Source of the DNA: Pseudomonas sihuiensis
GTDB taxonomy: Bacteria > Pseudomonadota > Gammaproteobacteria > Pseudomonadales > Pseudomonadaceae
Reading direction: 5' to 3'
NCBI RefSeq assembly: GCF_900106015.1
Contig: NZ_LT629797.1
Span: forward strand, 2,046,001-2,110,000
Length of the DNA: 64,000 nucleotides
Shown here: positions 1 to 7,490 of the stretch, piece after piece
Position numbering within the stretch: the first letter of the stretch is position 1
Layout of the letters: each line of letters starts with the position of its first letter
Position numbers and translations under genes: made by a program
Notes under the pieces: generated by a model
Databases searched by the model: none
Told to the model about the DNA's origin: nothing
The model's input: only the letters and a program-made list of their open reading frames with translations

Positions 1-209
1 GAAACCAAGCGCCGCCCTATAAGTGCAAATAGTGAAAGAATATTGAGACTATCAATATCAACTAGCAAGATGCAAAATCTTTCACTCTTTGCGAAGAACG
101 GCAAGAGCTGACCGGAACCCATCAAGGCCTCTCGAGAAAAGGGGGCATATTTCAAGTTAGTTATGCTCCTGAAAAGACCTGCCCCGTTTCTTGTCTGAGG
201 TGAAGCAGC
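1..209. other. Intergenic, AT-richer than the rest; left edge of window
   Basis: No coding region is visible here. The stretch is visibly AT-richer than the core genes. It contains a perfect 9-bp inverted repeat, AGTGAAAGA at 31-39 and TCTTTCACT at 78-86, with a 38-bp gap. Its last part must contain the promoter of the antitoxin gene that starts at 210, but I cannot assign -35 and -10 boxes with confidence. Confidence 0.5.
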
Positions 210-476
210 ATGGCCAAAGAAACCGTCTTCCAATTGAAGCTGGAGCCCGCGCTGCTAGAAGAATTTACGGCAGCCGCTAAAGCTGTACACCGGCCAGCCT
301 CTCAGGTCATGCTTGACCTTATGTACGATTTCATCCACCAGCAGCAGATCATCAGAGAGCATGATGAGTTCGTGCAACTAAAGGTCGCTGTTGCCAGGGC
401 ATCGGTAGAGGCCGGTCGTGGTCGATCCAACGATGACGTCGAAGCCGAATTCGCCGCTCGCCGTGCCAAGGGCTAG
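210..476 (+). CDS. Ribbon-helix-helix antitoxin of a RelE/ParE-type toxin-antitoxin pair
   Basis: This is an 88-residue protein whose N-terminus (residues 3-40) has the beta-strand plus two-helix pattern of RHH/CopG-RelB-like antitoxins: FQLKLEPALLEEF followed by a helix around SQVMLDLMYDF. The C-terminal half is charged, as expected for a toxin-wrapping tail. Antitoxins of this kind bind their own operator as dimers and neutralise a ParE/RelE partner. The partner should follow directly, and a frame-broken ParE-like remnant begins 1 base after this stop codon, so the antitoxin is now an orphan. The role is inferred from motif and context; the family subtype is uncertain. Confidence 0.72.
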   Translation: MAKETVFQLKLEPALLEEFTAAAKAVHRPASQVMLDLMYDFIHQQQIIREHDEFVQLKVAVARASVEAGRGRSNDDVEAEFAARRAKG

Positions 477-477
477 G

Positions 478-708
478 ATGGAGGTTACCTGGACGCCGAG
501 GCCCTGCAGGGTCGGCTGGATATCTCATTGTCACCGACAGCCCTCTTAGACCTCGCAGCACGGGCTAACAAGGAACGGCTACCAACACTCGTGAGCCGAT
601 CCCTCACGAGCACTTCGGCCTTGTGTATCAGACTGAGAGCGTGACGCGATCTAGATTCTCGTTCTGGTGCGTGTCGCCAGAATGTGGCCACCACCGACCC
701 AGAGCTGA
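478..708 (+). pseudogene. Decayed ParE/RelE-type toxin gene
   Basis: An ATG one base after the antitoxin stop opens MEVTWTP, the usual start of ParE-like toxins. The frame then stops after 23 codons. Shifting by one base restores EALQGRLDIS (485-520), which matches the EALQDRLDI helix of this family. A second shift near 610 gives HEHFGLVYQTESV, corresponding to the LVYEIDGE strand, and a third near 655 gives ILVLVRVARMWPP (655-693), the characteristic C-terminal ILALVHTARQWP-like strand. The middle is too short for an intact toxin. The reading rests on matching fragments in three frames, so decay of a former toxin is well supported, while the exact number of lesions is not. Confidence 0.75.
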
Positions 709-760
709 GCCTGCAGTGAAGGCAGACCACAGCTCAGTAGATCTGCCTAATTGACACTTT

Positions 761-895
761 TTACTTCTTCTTGGGTTTGCCTGCGTCGCTTCGTTTATCA
801 CGAATTTGACCGTCGTTGTTCCTGCTACGTGGCTGCTCTCCGCCGCCAGGCTTAGGGACATTTACGTGAGGGTTAATCGGCCTTCTATCAGTCAT
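761..895 (-). CDS. Small basic hypothetical protein (44 aa)
   Basis: On the minus strand an ATG at 893-895 is preceded by AAGGAAG at a good ribosome-binding distance and opens a 44-codon frame ending in TAA at 761-763. The peptide starts MTDRRPINPHVNVPKPGGG and ends in a lysine-rich tail (GKPKKK). It is very polar and basic, has no hydrophobic core, and is likely disordered. Similar short Lys/Arg/Pro-rich proteins are common as unannotated genes in Pseudomonas, but I do not recognise this one and assign no function. The strong ribosome-binding site is the main argument that it is real. Confidence 0.5.
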   Translation of the reverse strand: MTDRRPINPHVNVPKPGGGEQPRSRNNDGQIRDKRSDAGKPKKK

Positions 896-1056
896 CTTTT
901 TCTTCCTTAAAATAGCTGGTGAGTAGTGTTAAAGCCCCCCTACGCCCTCGCCGGCAATCGGCAGTGACAGAGGATGTAGCGGGTGCCGCACTACACGCTA
1001 GCAAAGCGCAATCCTGGGTGCTATGCGACCTTTCGACACCTTGCATGCCGTAGAAA

Positions 1057-1093
1057 GCAAAAGCCCCCGAAACTCTATGAATTTCAGGGGCTT
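1057..1093 (-). terminator. Intrinsic terminator after tRNA-Ser
   Basis: Read on the minus strand, AAGCCCCTGAAA pairs with TTTCGGGGGCTT around a 7-base loop and runs into TTTTGCTTT. It lies 12 bases beyond the tRNA 3' end, in the right direction to end the tRNA transcript. Confidence 0.8.
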
Positions 1094-1105
1094 AGGCTTG
1101 AGATA

Positions 1106-1195
1106 TGGCGGGAAGATAGGGATTTGAACCCTAGGTGCCATTGCTGACACAACGGATTTCGAATCCGTCCCGTTCGACCACTCCGGCATCTTCCC
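1106..1195 (-). tRNA. tRNA-Ser(CGA)
   Basis: The minus strand gives a 90-nt class II tRNA. The acceptor stem GGGAAGA pairs with TCTTCCC, followed by discriminator G and an encoded CCA. The anticodon arm is ACGGA-TTCGAAA-TCCGT, giving anticodon CGA (serine, UCG codons). A long variable arm (TTGTGTCAGCAATGGCACC) and a T arm TAGGG-TTCAAAT-CCCTA follow. All stems pair. In P. aeruginosa, as I remember it, a tRNA-Ser gene also sits next to purC. The DNA beyond its 3' end (positions below 1100) looks accessory, and tRNA-Ser genes are common integration targets. Confidence 0.96.
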
Positions 1196-1313
1196 AAGCG
1201 GCGCGAATCATAACAGCTGAATGCGCTTTGGCGAAGCTTATTTTGAAAATTTTTCGTGTTCTATCAGGCGCTTGTGAAAAAGCCGGGGGCTGCCCGGCCT
1301 TCTCTCGCATGGC

Positions 1314-2183
1314 TCAAGCGGTCAGGCGGGTCAGCGCTTCGCGGTACTTGTCGGCGGTTTTCTGCGCGACGTCTGCCGGTACGGCCGGGGCCGGGGCTTG
1401 CTTGTTCCAGCCGGTGGATTCCAGCCAGTCGCGCACGAACTGCTTGTCGAAGCTCGGCGGGTTGCTGCCTTCGGCGTAGCTGTCGGCCGGCCAGAAGCGG
1501 CTGGAGTCCGGGGTCAGCACTTCGTCCATCAGGGTCAGGGTGCCGTCTTCGTCCAGACCGAATTCGAACTTGGTGTCAGCGATGATGATGCCGCGGGTAG
1601 CGGCGTACTCGACAGCCGTGGTGTACAGCTTGATCGCCGTGTCACGCACCTGGGCAGCCAGTTCGGCGCCGATGATGGCTTCGCACTGCGCGAAGCTGAT
1701 GTTCTCGTCATGATCGCCCACGGCGGCCTTGGTCGAGGGGGTGAAGATCGGTTGCGGCAGTTTGGCTGCTTCCTTCAGGCCTGCTGGCAGGGCGATGCCG
1801 CACACGGTGCCGCTCTTCTGGTATTCCTTCCAGCCGGAGCCGACGATGTAGCCACGCACGATGGCTTCCACGGCGACGGGCTTGAGGCGCTTGGCGACGA
1901 CCGCACGGCCTTCGACCAGTGGCAGCTCGGCTGCCGGCACCACGTCCTCGACCTTGTCACCGGTGAAGTGGTTGGGCACCACGCCAGCCAGCTTGTCGAA
2001 CCAGAAGTTGGAGATGGCGGTGAGGATCTTGCCCTTCTCCGGAATCGGTTGTTCGAGAATGACGTCGAATGCCGACAGACGATCAGTGGCCACCATCAGC
2101 ATGCGCTTGTCGTCGATTTCGTAGAGGTCGCGGACCTTGCCCGAGTAGATCTTCTTCAGGCTCAGGGTGGTGGGTGTGCTCAT
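1314..2183 (-). CDS. purC: SAICAR synthase, long (ADE1-like) type
   Basis: Phosphoribosylaminoimidazole-succinocarboxamide synthase joins aspartate to CAIR with ATP in purine biosynthesis (cytosol). The 289-residue protein opens with the phosphate-binding strand [13 protein letters not shown] (residues 10-22), followed by [10 protein letters not shown] (about 32-41) and the C-terminal [12 protein letters not shown] and [13 protein letters not shown] blocks that bind nucleotide and metal. I start it at the ATG at 2181-2183; an upstream in-frame ATG would add 32 unrelated residues and run across the terminator at 2202-2238. The protein belongs to the roughly 290-300 residue type known from yeast Ade1 and some bacteria. 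The purC I remember at this locus in P. aeruginosa is the short ~236-residue type. Confidence 0.93.
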   Translation of the reverse strand: MSTPTTLSLKKIYSGKVRDLYEIDDKRMLMVATDRLSAFDVILEQPIPEKGKILTAISNFWFDKLAGVVPNHFTGDKVEDVVPAAELPLVEGRAVVAKRLKPVAVEAIVRGYIVGSGWKEYQKSGTVCGIALPAGLKEAAKLPQPIFTPSTKAAVGDHDENISFAQCEAIIGAELAAQVRDTAIKLYTTAVEYAATRGIIIADTKFEFGLDEDGTLTLMDEVLTPDSSRFWPADSYAEGSNPPSFDKQFVRDWLESTGWNKQAPAPAVPADVAQKTADKYREALTRLTA

Positions 2184-2201
2184 GTCGGCATTTCCGTTTC
2201 T

Positions 2202-2238
2202 GGCAAACAAAACAGGCGAAACCTTTGCGGGTTTCGCC
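2202..2238 (-). terminator. Intrinsic terminator between bamC and purC
   Basis: Minus-strand GGCGAAACC pairs with GGTTTCGCC over a 6-base loop and is followed by TGTTTTGTTT. It ends only about 20 bases before the purC start codon, so it either separates purC from the dapA-bamC transcript or sits in the purC leader as an attenuator. Confidence 0.75.
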
Positions 2239-2296
2239 CATCGATTAACGGCTGGAGCGCGCTGCAGGCCGTTTTTCAACGACCTGCAGGCGCCGA

Positions 2297-3418
2297 TCAG
2301 CCGAGATTATCCTGGATCAGGCTCAGCACGCGGCGCGATACATCGGCCGGGGCTACGGTGTTGAGGTCTTTTTCCACGGTGACCTGGACGCCATCGCCAA
2401 CCGGAGTCAGGCGCACCTGATAGCGCTCGGCGCGGGCTTCGATCTCTTCCTTGCTCGGCGCGCTGCCGAACATGCGACCGAAGAAGCCTGGCTTCTCTTC
2501 GTTGATCTGAGCGCCTTCGGCCATGTTGATGTAGTACAGGCCAAGGCTGCGGTTGAGGTCGTCGACGCGCACGTTGCCGAGCTCCAGCGAACGGCCGACG
2601 CCAGACCAGGCGCGGTCGAAATCGGCGCCGAGGTTGAGCACCGGGTTGCCGTTGCCGTCTTCGCTCAGGCTGACGCGGCTGGGCGCATCGTAGTCGCGTG
2701 CGGCGAGCAGCGATACCGAGCCGCCCTGCTCCACGCCACGGGCCATGCTCACCAGCATTTCGTCGAGCAGTGCAGCTTCGAGGCTGGCATTGCCGCTACG
2801 GGCAGCGAAATCGACATCGGCGGTGCTGCCGGCAGGACGCTCGGCGCTGGTGACGAAGACTTCACTGGTGTTGCGCTGCACACCCGGCTCGATGCGCACG
2901 CGCACACGGGTTTCGGCGTCCGCCGCAACGCCGGAAACGCGGCTGCTCAGACTGCGCGCCATGCTCGTGGAGAGCTCATCGAAACGCTGCCAGGAGGTGA
3001 TGAATTCACCGGTTTGCGGACGCTCGCTGGCGATGCGGAAACCGTTGTCCTCGAAAAACTGACGCACCAGCGGCCAGACTTCGGCCGGCACGCGCTGAGC
3101 CACGACCCAACGCGAATCGCCGCTGCGCTGCAGGCTGAACTCGCGCTCGTCGGCACGTACCTGCAGGCCTTGCGGGCGCGGCACTTCGAATTCGGCCGGG
3201 GTCGCGGTGCTGCTGGCCACCTGGGCAGGCACCGGCAGCAGCGGATCGAGACGCTTGGCCTGGACATCAGCCGGCAATTGCATCGGTGCAGTCTGACGCG
3301 CTTCCAGATAGTCGCTACCGCGATCACGGAAGTAGCCATTTTCACCCCAGAGCCAGCCGCAACCGCTGGTGCTGGAGACGATCAGAGCAAGGGCGGAAAA
3401 TCCGGCCAGTCGCTTCAT
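2297..3418 (-). CDS. bamC: Outer membrane assembly lipoprotein BamC
   Basis: BamC (NlpB) is a lipoprotein of the BAM complex, which inserts beta-barrel proteins into the outer membrane. The 373-residue product begins with a lipoprotein signal ending in STSGC, with Cys20 as the lipidation site. The rest has the unstructured N-terminal segment and two helix-grip domains of the family, including [17 protein letters not shown] and [14 protein letters not shown] strands. I start at the ATG at 3416-3418, which has AAGGA in front of it; a start ten residues earlier would bury the signal peptide. It lies 16 bp downstream of dapA, the usual dapA-bamC pair. Confidence 0.93.
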   Translation of the reverse strand: MKRLAGFSALALIVSSTSGCGWLWGENGYFRDRGSDYLEARQTAPMQLPADVQAKRLDPLLPVPAQVASSTATPAEFEVPRPQGLQVRADEREFSLQRSGDSRWVVAQRVPAEVWPLVRQFFEDNGFRIASERPQTGEFITSWQRFDELSTSMARSLSSRVSGVAADAETRVRVRIEPGVQRNTSEVFVTSAERPAGSTADVDFAARSGNASLEAALLDEMLVSMARGVEQGGSVSLLAARDYDAPSRVSLSEDGNGNPVLNLGADFDRAWSGVGRSLELGNVRVDDLNRSLGLYYINMAEGAQINEEKPGFFGRMFGSAPSKEEIEARAERYQVRLTPVGDGVQVTVEKDLNTVAPADVSRRVLSLIQDNLG

Positions 3419-3434
3419 GCGTAGAATCCTTGAG

Positions 3435-4313
3435 TTAAGCCAATACACCGCACTGGCGCATGGCCTGGCGCAGCGGTTCGTGACAGCGCGGGCTGAGCCA
3501 GGTCAGCGGCAGACGAATACCATCGCCCATCAGACCCATTTCGTGCAGCGCCCATTTCACCGGAATCGGGTTGGATTCGAGGAACAGTGCCTTGTGCAGC
3601 GGCATCAGACGGTCGTTGATGGCGCGGGCGATGGCAGCCTCGCCACGCATGGCGGCAGCGCACAGATCGCTCATGGCACGCGGCGCAACGTTGGCGGTGA
3701 CGGAGATGTTGCCCTTGCCGCCCAGCAGCATCAGTTCGACGGCAGTGGCGTCGTCACCGGAGTAGACGAGGAAATCCTTGCTGACGCGATCCAGTACGTC
3801 CTGGGCGCGCTGCAGGTCGCCGGTGGCTTCCTTGATGCCGATGATGTTGTCGATCTTCGACAGGCGCTCGACGGTCTCCGGCAACATGTCGCACACGGTA
3901 CGGCCCGGCACGTTGTAGAGGATCTGCGGGATCGAGACGGCTTCGGCGATGTGGCGGAAATGCAGGTACAGGCCTTCCTGGGTGGGCTTGTTGTAGTACG
4001 GGGTGACCAGCAGGGCGGCGTCGGCGCCGACTTCCTGCGCGGCACGGGTCAGCTCGACCGATTCGCGGGTGGAGTTGCCGCCGGTGCCGGCGATCACCGG
4101 GATACGGCCGGCAACCTGCTTGACCACGCGCTTGATCACTTCGATGTGCTCGGGCACTTCCAGCGTGGCGGACTCACCGGTGGTGCCGACCGCGACGATG
4201 GCATTGGTGCCCTCTTGCAGGTGGAAATCCACCAATTTGCTCAGGGCCTCCCAATCCAGACCACCCTGCGCATCCATGGGCGTGACCAGTGCCACCATAC
4301 TGCCCGCAATCAT
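3435..4313 (-). CDS. dapA: 4-hydroxy-tetrahydrodipicolinate synthase
   Basis: DapA condenses pyruvate with aspartate semialdehyde, the first committed step of the lysine and diaminopimelate pathway. The 292-residue TIM barrel keeps the key residues: Thr44 and Thr45 in GTTGES, Tyr133 in YNVPGRTV, and the Schiff-base Lys161 in GIKEATGD. The start at 4311-4313 has AGGAG upstream and gives the family's normal N-terminus ([13 protein letters not shown]); the open frame extends 50 codons further without homology. It leads the dapA-bamC operon. Confidence 0.97.
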   Translation of the reverse strand: MIAGSMVALVTPMDAQGGLDWEALSKLVDFHLQEGTNAIVAVGTTGESATLEVPEHIEVIKRVVKQVAGRIPVIAGTGGNSTRESVELTRAAQEVGADAALLVTPYYNKPTQEGLYLHFRHIAEAVSIPQILYNVPGRTVCDMLPETVERLSKIDNIIGIKEATGDLQRAQDVLDRVSKDFLVYSGDDATAVELMLLGGKGNISVTANVAPRAMSDLCAAAMRGEAAIARAINDRLMPLHKALFLESNPIPVKWALHEMGLMGDGIRLPLTWLSPRCHEPLRQAMRQCGVLA

Positions 4314-4560
4314 GCAACCGCTCCTGCCGGAAAATTTGAGCCGTAATGGTACTGGTGCCACCAATCCGGCACAAGCAACGGACAAGGGCTTATCAGGTCG
4401 TTTGAACACTACCTGCGTTTTTCCGCGACCGGCTATCGGCGCAGGCCGTCGTCCGATGCACAAGGCTTCGCCATTCCCCTCGGCGGTGCTTTTCGCTAAC
4501 CTGCTGTCTTTGGTCTGCGGCTTCTCGTGCGTGGACCGTTCATCGCTTTAGGAAGGCTGC

Positions 4561-5118
4561 ATGTCCACCCCCCTCGTTCGCGAACAATTCCTCGTCATCA
4601 GCGCTCTCGGCCGCGATGCCATGGCCCTGACCAACCTGCTCAGCCGCACCAGCCATGAGAACCGTTGTGCGGTGATCAGCACTCGCCTGAGCCGTCACGG
4701 TGAATTCAGCGCCCTGGTGCTGCAGGTGTCCGGTAGCTGGGATGCACTGGCGCGCCTGGAGTCGAGCCTGCCGCTGCTGGCCAAGAAGCATGATTTCAGC
4801 GTGGACCTGGCGCGCAGCGCCGCCGCCGAAGTGCGCCCGCAGGCGCTGCCTTATGTGGCCTACGTCAGCGCGGTGTACCGCCCGGACATTCTCAACGAAC
4901 TATGCCAGTTCTTCATCGACCACCGCGTCGAGCTGGAAGCCCTGACCTGCGACACCTACCAGGCGCCACAGACCGGCGGCACCATGCTCAACGCCACCCT
5001 GACCGTGACGCTGCCGGCCGGCACACAGATCAGTTGGCTGCGCGATCAGTTCCTCGATTTCGCCGATGCGCTGAATCTTGATGCCTTGATCGAACCCTGG
5101 CGCCCGCAGAATCCATGA
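4561..5118 (+). CDS. gcvR: Glycine cleavage system repressor-like protein, two ACT domains
   Basis: The 185-residue protein has two ACT-type ligand-binding domains, about residues 8-80 and 95-170, and no DNA-binding domain, as in E. coli GcvR. GcvR acts by binding GcvA and blocking activation of the glycine cleavage operon. The first domain starts EQFLVISALGRDAMALTNLL and the second YVAYVSAVYRPDILNELC. The gene is divergent from dapA and precedes bcp, the order I remember in P. aeruginosa. An AGGAAGG ribosome-binding site precedes the ATG. The family call is firm; that it controls glycine cleavage here is inferred. Confidence 0.85.
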   Translation: MSTPLVREQFLVISALGRDAMALTNLLSRTSHENRCAVISTRLSRHGEFSALVLQVSGSWDALARLESSLPLLAKKHDFSVDLARSAAAEVRPQALPYVAYVSAVYRPDILNELCQFFIDHRVELEALTCDTYQAPQTGGTMLNATLTVTLPAGTQISWLRDQFLDFADALNLDALIEPWRPQNP

Positions 5119-5135
5119 CGATCTGCTGTGCGTCG

Positions 5136-5216
5136 GCCCTGCTGCGTTAGAAACAGGTTCGGCCTGCTCATTTACAACTCGTAAACTCCGCGGCCTCACC
5201 TGTTTCTGCCTTGCAT
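5136..5216. repeat. Imperfect ~80-bp intergenic palindrome
   Basis: GAAACAGGT (5150-5158) and ACCTGTTTC (5198-5206) are perfect inverted arms, with CGGCC/GGCC and TTTAC/GTAAA matches inside and an AACTC centre. Weaker pairing extends outwards. Elements of this kind, with central TTTACAACTNGTAAA, are dispersed between genes in many pseudomonads. It fills the space between gcvR and bcp. Confidence 0.6.
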
Positions 5217-5264
5217 GGCTCTAGCTCGCGAGATCGCCGACAACCTCTAAATGAAGGAGTTTCC

Positions 5265-5738
5265 ATGCCCGTTGAACTCGACAAAGCCGTTGCCGACTTC
5301 CAGGCCGAGGCCACCAGTGGCCAGCAGGTAAAGCTGTCCGCCCTCAAGGGCCAGCAGGTCGTGCTGTATTTTTATCCGAAGGACGCGACCCCGGGCTGCA
5401 CCACCGAGGGTATGGACTTCAGCGCTCGCTTCGAGCAGTTCAAGGCGGCCAACACGCTGATCTTCGGCGTGTCGATGGACAGCCTGAAGAAGCACGAAAG
5501 CTTCAAGTGCAAGCAGGCGTTTCCCTTCGAGCTGATCAGCGACGAAGAGCACCAGCTGTGCGACCTGTTCGGCGTGTACCAGTTGAAGAAGAACTACGGC
5601 AAAGAATACATGGGCATCGTGCGCAGTACCTTCCTCATTGATAAGGACGGCGTGTTGCGTGAAGAGTGGCGCAACGTCAAGGTCGCCGGCCATGTCGACA
5701 AGGTGCTGGCAGCCGCCGAAGCCCTGAACAAAGGCTGA
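5265..5738 (+). CDS. bcp: Thioredoxin-dependent peroxiredoxin Bcp
   Basis: This 157-residue AhpC/TSA-fold peroxiredoxin reduces H2O2 and organic peroxides in the cytosol. The peroxidatic Cys45 lies in the normal motif YPKDATPGCTTEG, and the conserved Thr and Arg are present (T42; VRSTFLID). The E. coli enzyme has a resolving Cys50; here residue 50 is Met. Only two later cysteines remain, FKCKQ and HQLCD, so resolution would use one of these or an external thiol. The start at 5265 is fixed by AAGGAG seven bases upstream. A strong terminator follows the gene. Confidence 0.93.
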   Translation: MPVELDKAVADFQAEATSGQQVKLSALKGQQVVLYFYPKDATPGCTTEGMDFSARFEQFKAANTLIFGVSMDSLKKHESFKCKQAFPFELISDEEHQLCDLFGVYQLKKNYGKEYMGIVRSTFLIDKDGVLREEWRNVKVAGHVDKVLAAAEALNKG

Positions 5739-5756
5739 GCCCCTGCCCTGCAAATG

Positions 5757-5796
5757 AAACGCCGCGACGGCCAATGGCCGTCGCGGCGTTTTTGTT
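5757..5796 (+). terminator. Intrinsic terminator after bcp
   Basis: CGCCGCGACGGCC and GGCCGTCGCGGCG form a perfect 13-bp stem over a 3-base loop, followed by TTTTTG. Confidence 0.92.
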
Positions 5797-5843
5797 CGGC
5801 GGTAGCCTGGTTTGCCGCTCAGCCAAGCATCGTTGCGGCACAT

Positions 5844-5920
5844 GTGTAGGAGCGGCGCCCCGCCGCGAACATGGGTGGAGCGCAATCGAAAAGCTTCGCC
5901 CCGGGGCGGGGCTCCTACAC
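5844..5920. repeat. REP-like inverted pair (GTAGGAGCGGC family)
   Basis: GTGTAGGAGCGGCGCCCCGC and the inverted GCGGGGCTCCTACAC face each other across about 35 bp. Related pairs lie at 33051-33174 and 40884-40940. This is the layout of Pseudomonas REP doublets (REPINs). Confidence 0.75.
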
Positions 5921-5963
5921 AAGACCGCGCTGGAACCCAGGCACAGCCTTTGCCATCGACGCC

Positions 5964-7028
5964 TTATTCGGCGGACACCGGTTCGGTACGCGGCCAGGCG
6001 TTGATCACGGCCTTGAACAGGGTGGCCAGCGGAATGGCGAAGAACACACCCCAGAAGCCCCACAGCCCGCCGAACAGCAGCACCGCGCAGATGATCGCCA
6101 CCGGATGCAGGTTGACCGCCTCGGAGAACAACAGCGGCACCAGCACATTGCCATCGAGCGCCTGGATGATCCCGTAGATCACCATCAGATAGAGGAACTG
6201 GTCGCTCCAGCCCCACTGGAACAGACCGATCAGCGCCACCGGCACGGTCACCACCACCGCGCCGATATAAGGCACCACCACCGACAGGCCGACCAGCAAG
6301 GCCAGCAGCGCGGCGTAATTGAGGCCCAGGTAGGCGAAGGCGATATAGGTGACCACGCCGCAGATGATGATCTCGATGAACTTGCCACGGATGTAGTTGG
6401 CGATCTGCTGGTTCATTTCCTGCGCCACCTGGGTAATCAGTGAGCGCTCGCGCGGTAGGTAGCTGCGAAACCACTGGCCGATCTGCTCGCGGTCCTTGAG
6501 GAAGAAGAACACCAGGATCGGCACCAGTACCAGGTAGATCATCACGCTGACCAGCATCGGCAGGCTGGACAGGGAGAACGACAGCGCCCACTGGCCAAAC
6601 TTGCCAGCTTCGCCGCGCATGCTGTCGATCAGTTGCACGACCTGCGCGTCGGTGATCAGGTTCGGGTAACGCTCCGGCAGCAGCAGGAACACCGATTGCC
6701 ATTCGGCGGCCATACGCGGCAGTTCATTGAACAGCGTACTCAACTGTTGCCAGAGCAGCGGCATCAGCACCAGCAGAAACACCGTCAGGCCGCCCATGAA
6801 CAGGGTGAACACCAGCCAGACCGCCAGTACCTGCGGCACCTTCAGGCGCTCCAGGCCGTTGACCAGGCCCTGCATGAGAAAGGCCAGCACCAGGCCGGTC
6901 AGCACCGGCGCGAGCATGCCGCCCAGCGTCAGCACCACGGCAAAGCCGAGCACCAGCAGCACCGCCAACACCACCGCCTGTTCGTCGGAGAAGTAGCGGT
7001 GCAGCCAATCGCGTAAAACCTTGACCAT
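5964..7028 (-). CDS. AI-2E family (PerM-like) inner membrane transporter
   Basis: The 354-residue polytopic membrane protein has about eight hydrophobic segments: two pairs near the N-terminus (residues 15-90), one around 150-180, and a cluster from 215 to 340 with PYIGAVVVTVPVALIGLFQWG and the C-terminal GLWGFWGVFFAIPLATLFKAV motif typical of the PerM/YdiK/AI-2E exporter family. The transported substrate is unknown for most members. AAGGAATTC precedes the ATG. The tusA-like gene is upstream on the same strand, 114 bp away; in P. aeruginosa, as I recall, the two are also adjacent. Confidence 0.88.
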   Translation of the reverse strand: MVKVLRDWLHRYFSDEQAVVLAVLLVLGFAVVLTLGGMLAPVLTGLVLAFLMQGLVNGLERLKVPQVLAVWLVFTLFMGGLTVFLLVLMPLLWQQLSTLFNELPRMAAEWQSVFLLLPERYPNLITDAQVVQLIDSMRGEAGKFGQWALSFSLSSLPMLVSVMIYLVLVPILVFFFLKDREQIGQWFRSYLPRERSLITQVAQEMNQQIANYIRGKFIEIIICGVVTYIAFAYLGLNYAALLALLVGLSVVVPYIGAVVVTVPVALIGLFQWGWSDQFLYLMVIYGIIQALDGNVLVPLLFSEAVNLHPVAIICAVLLFGGLWGFWGVFFAIPLATLFKAVINAWPRTEPVSAE

Positions 7029-7142
7029 CAGAATTCCTTAACGCAGAGAAGTGCCGGTTCTTTCACTACGCCCGCCACATGAAAAATGGCGCACGCCGCG
7101 CATGAATGACCACGGGGATGTGTTTCAAGCTGCAACAGCTGT

Positions 7143-7382
7143 TCAGGCCTTGCGCAGCCAATAGCGGTAAACGCCTGCCTCGAGCTCTTCATGCAGCAGC
7201 GCATGCCCGGCCAGGCTGGCGAAGGCACGAAAGTCGCGCTGCGAGCCGGCGTCAGTGGCGCTGACCTTGAGCACCGCGCCACTGGCCAGGCGATTGAGTT
7301 CGAGCTTGGCCTTGAGCAAGGGCAGCGGGCAGCTGAGCCCGCAGGCATCGAGTTCAGCATCGAAAGCCGGTACGTCTGTCAT
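7143..7382 (-). CDS. TusA/SirA-family sulfur carrier
   Basis: The 79-residue TusA-fold protein has the persulfide motif CGLSCPLPLLKAK, with the sulfur-carrying cysteine in CPxP near residue 18. In P. aeruginosa the protein at this locus (PA1006, as I recall) is persulfide-modified and needed for molybdenum cofactor homeostasis and nitrate respiration, so the same role is likely here. Two ATGs are adjacent (7383-7385 and 7380-7382); AGGAG is only 3 bases from the first and 6 from the second, so I prefer the second. The gene is divergent from bepA. Confidence 0.87.
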   Translation of the reverse strand: MTDVPAFDAELDACGLSCPLPLLKAKLELNRLASGAVLKVSATDAGSQRDFRAFASLAGHALLHEELEAGVYRYWLRKA

Positions 7383-7490
7383 CATCTACTCCTGATAGGT
7401 CGGCTAGGATACCCAAGCCGCCACAACCCTGGCCAGCGCGGTAGCTGGCCGGCTACAGTAACGCCTTTGCCTCCCGAGAGCCCTGAGTGC

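Noticed and set aside
31..86. 9-bp inverted repeat near the left edge considered as an element end
   Set aside because: The arms are short, nothing else resembles an insertion sequence, and the flank is not visible.
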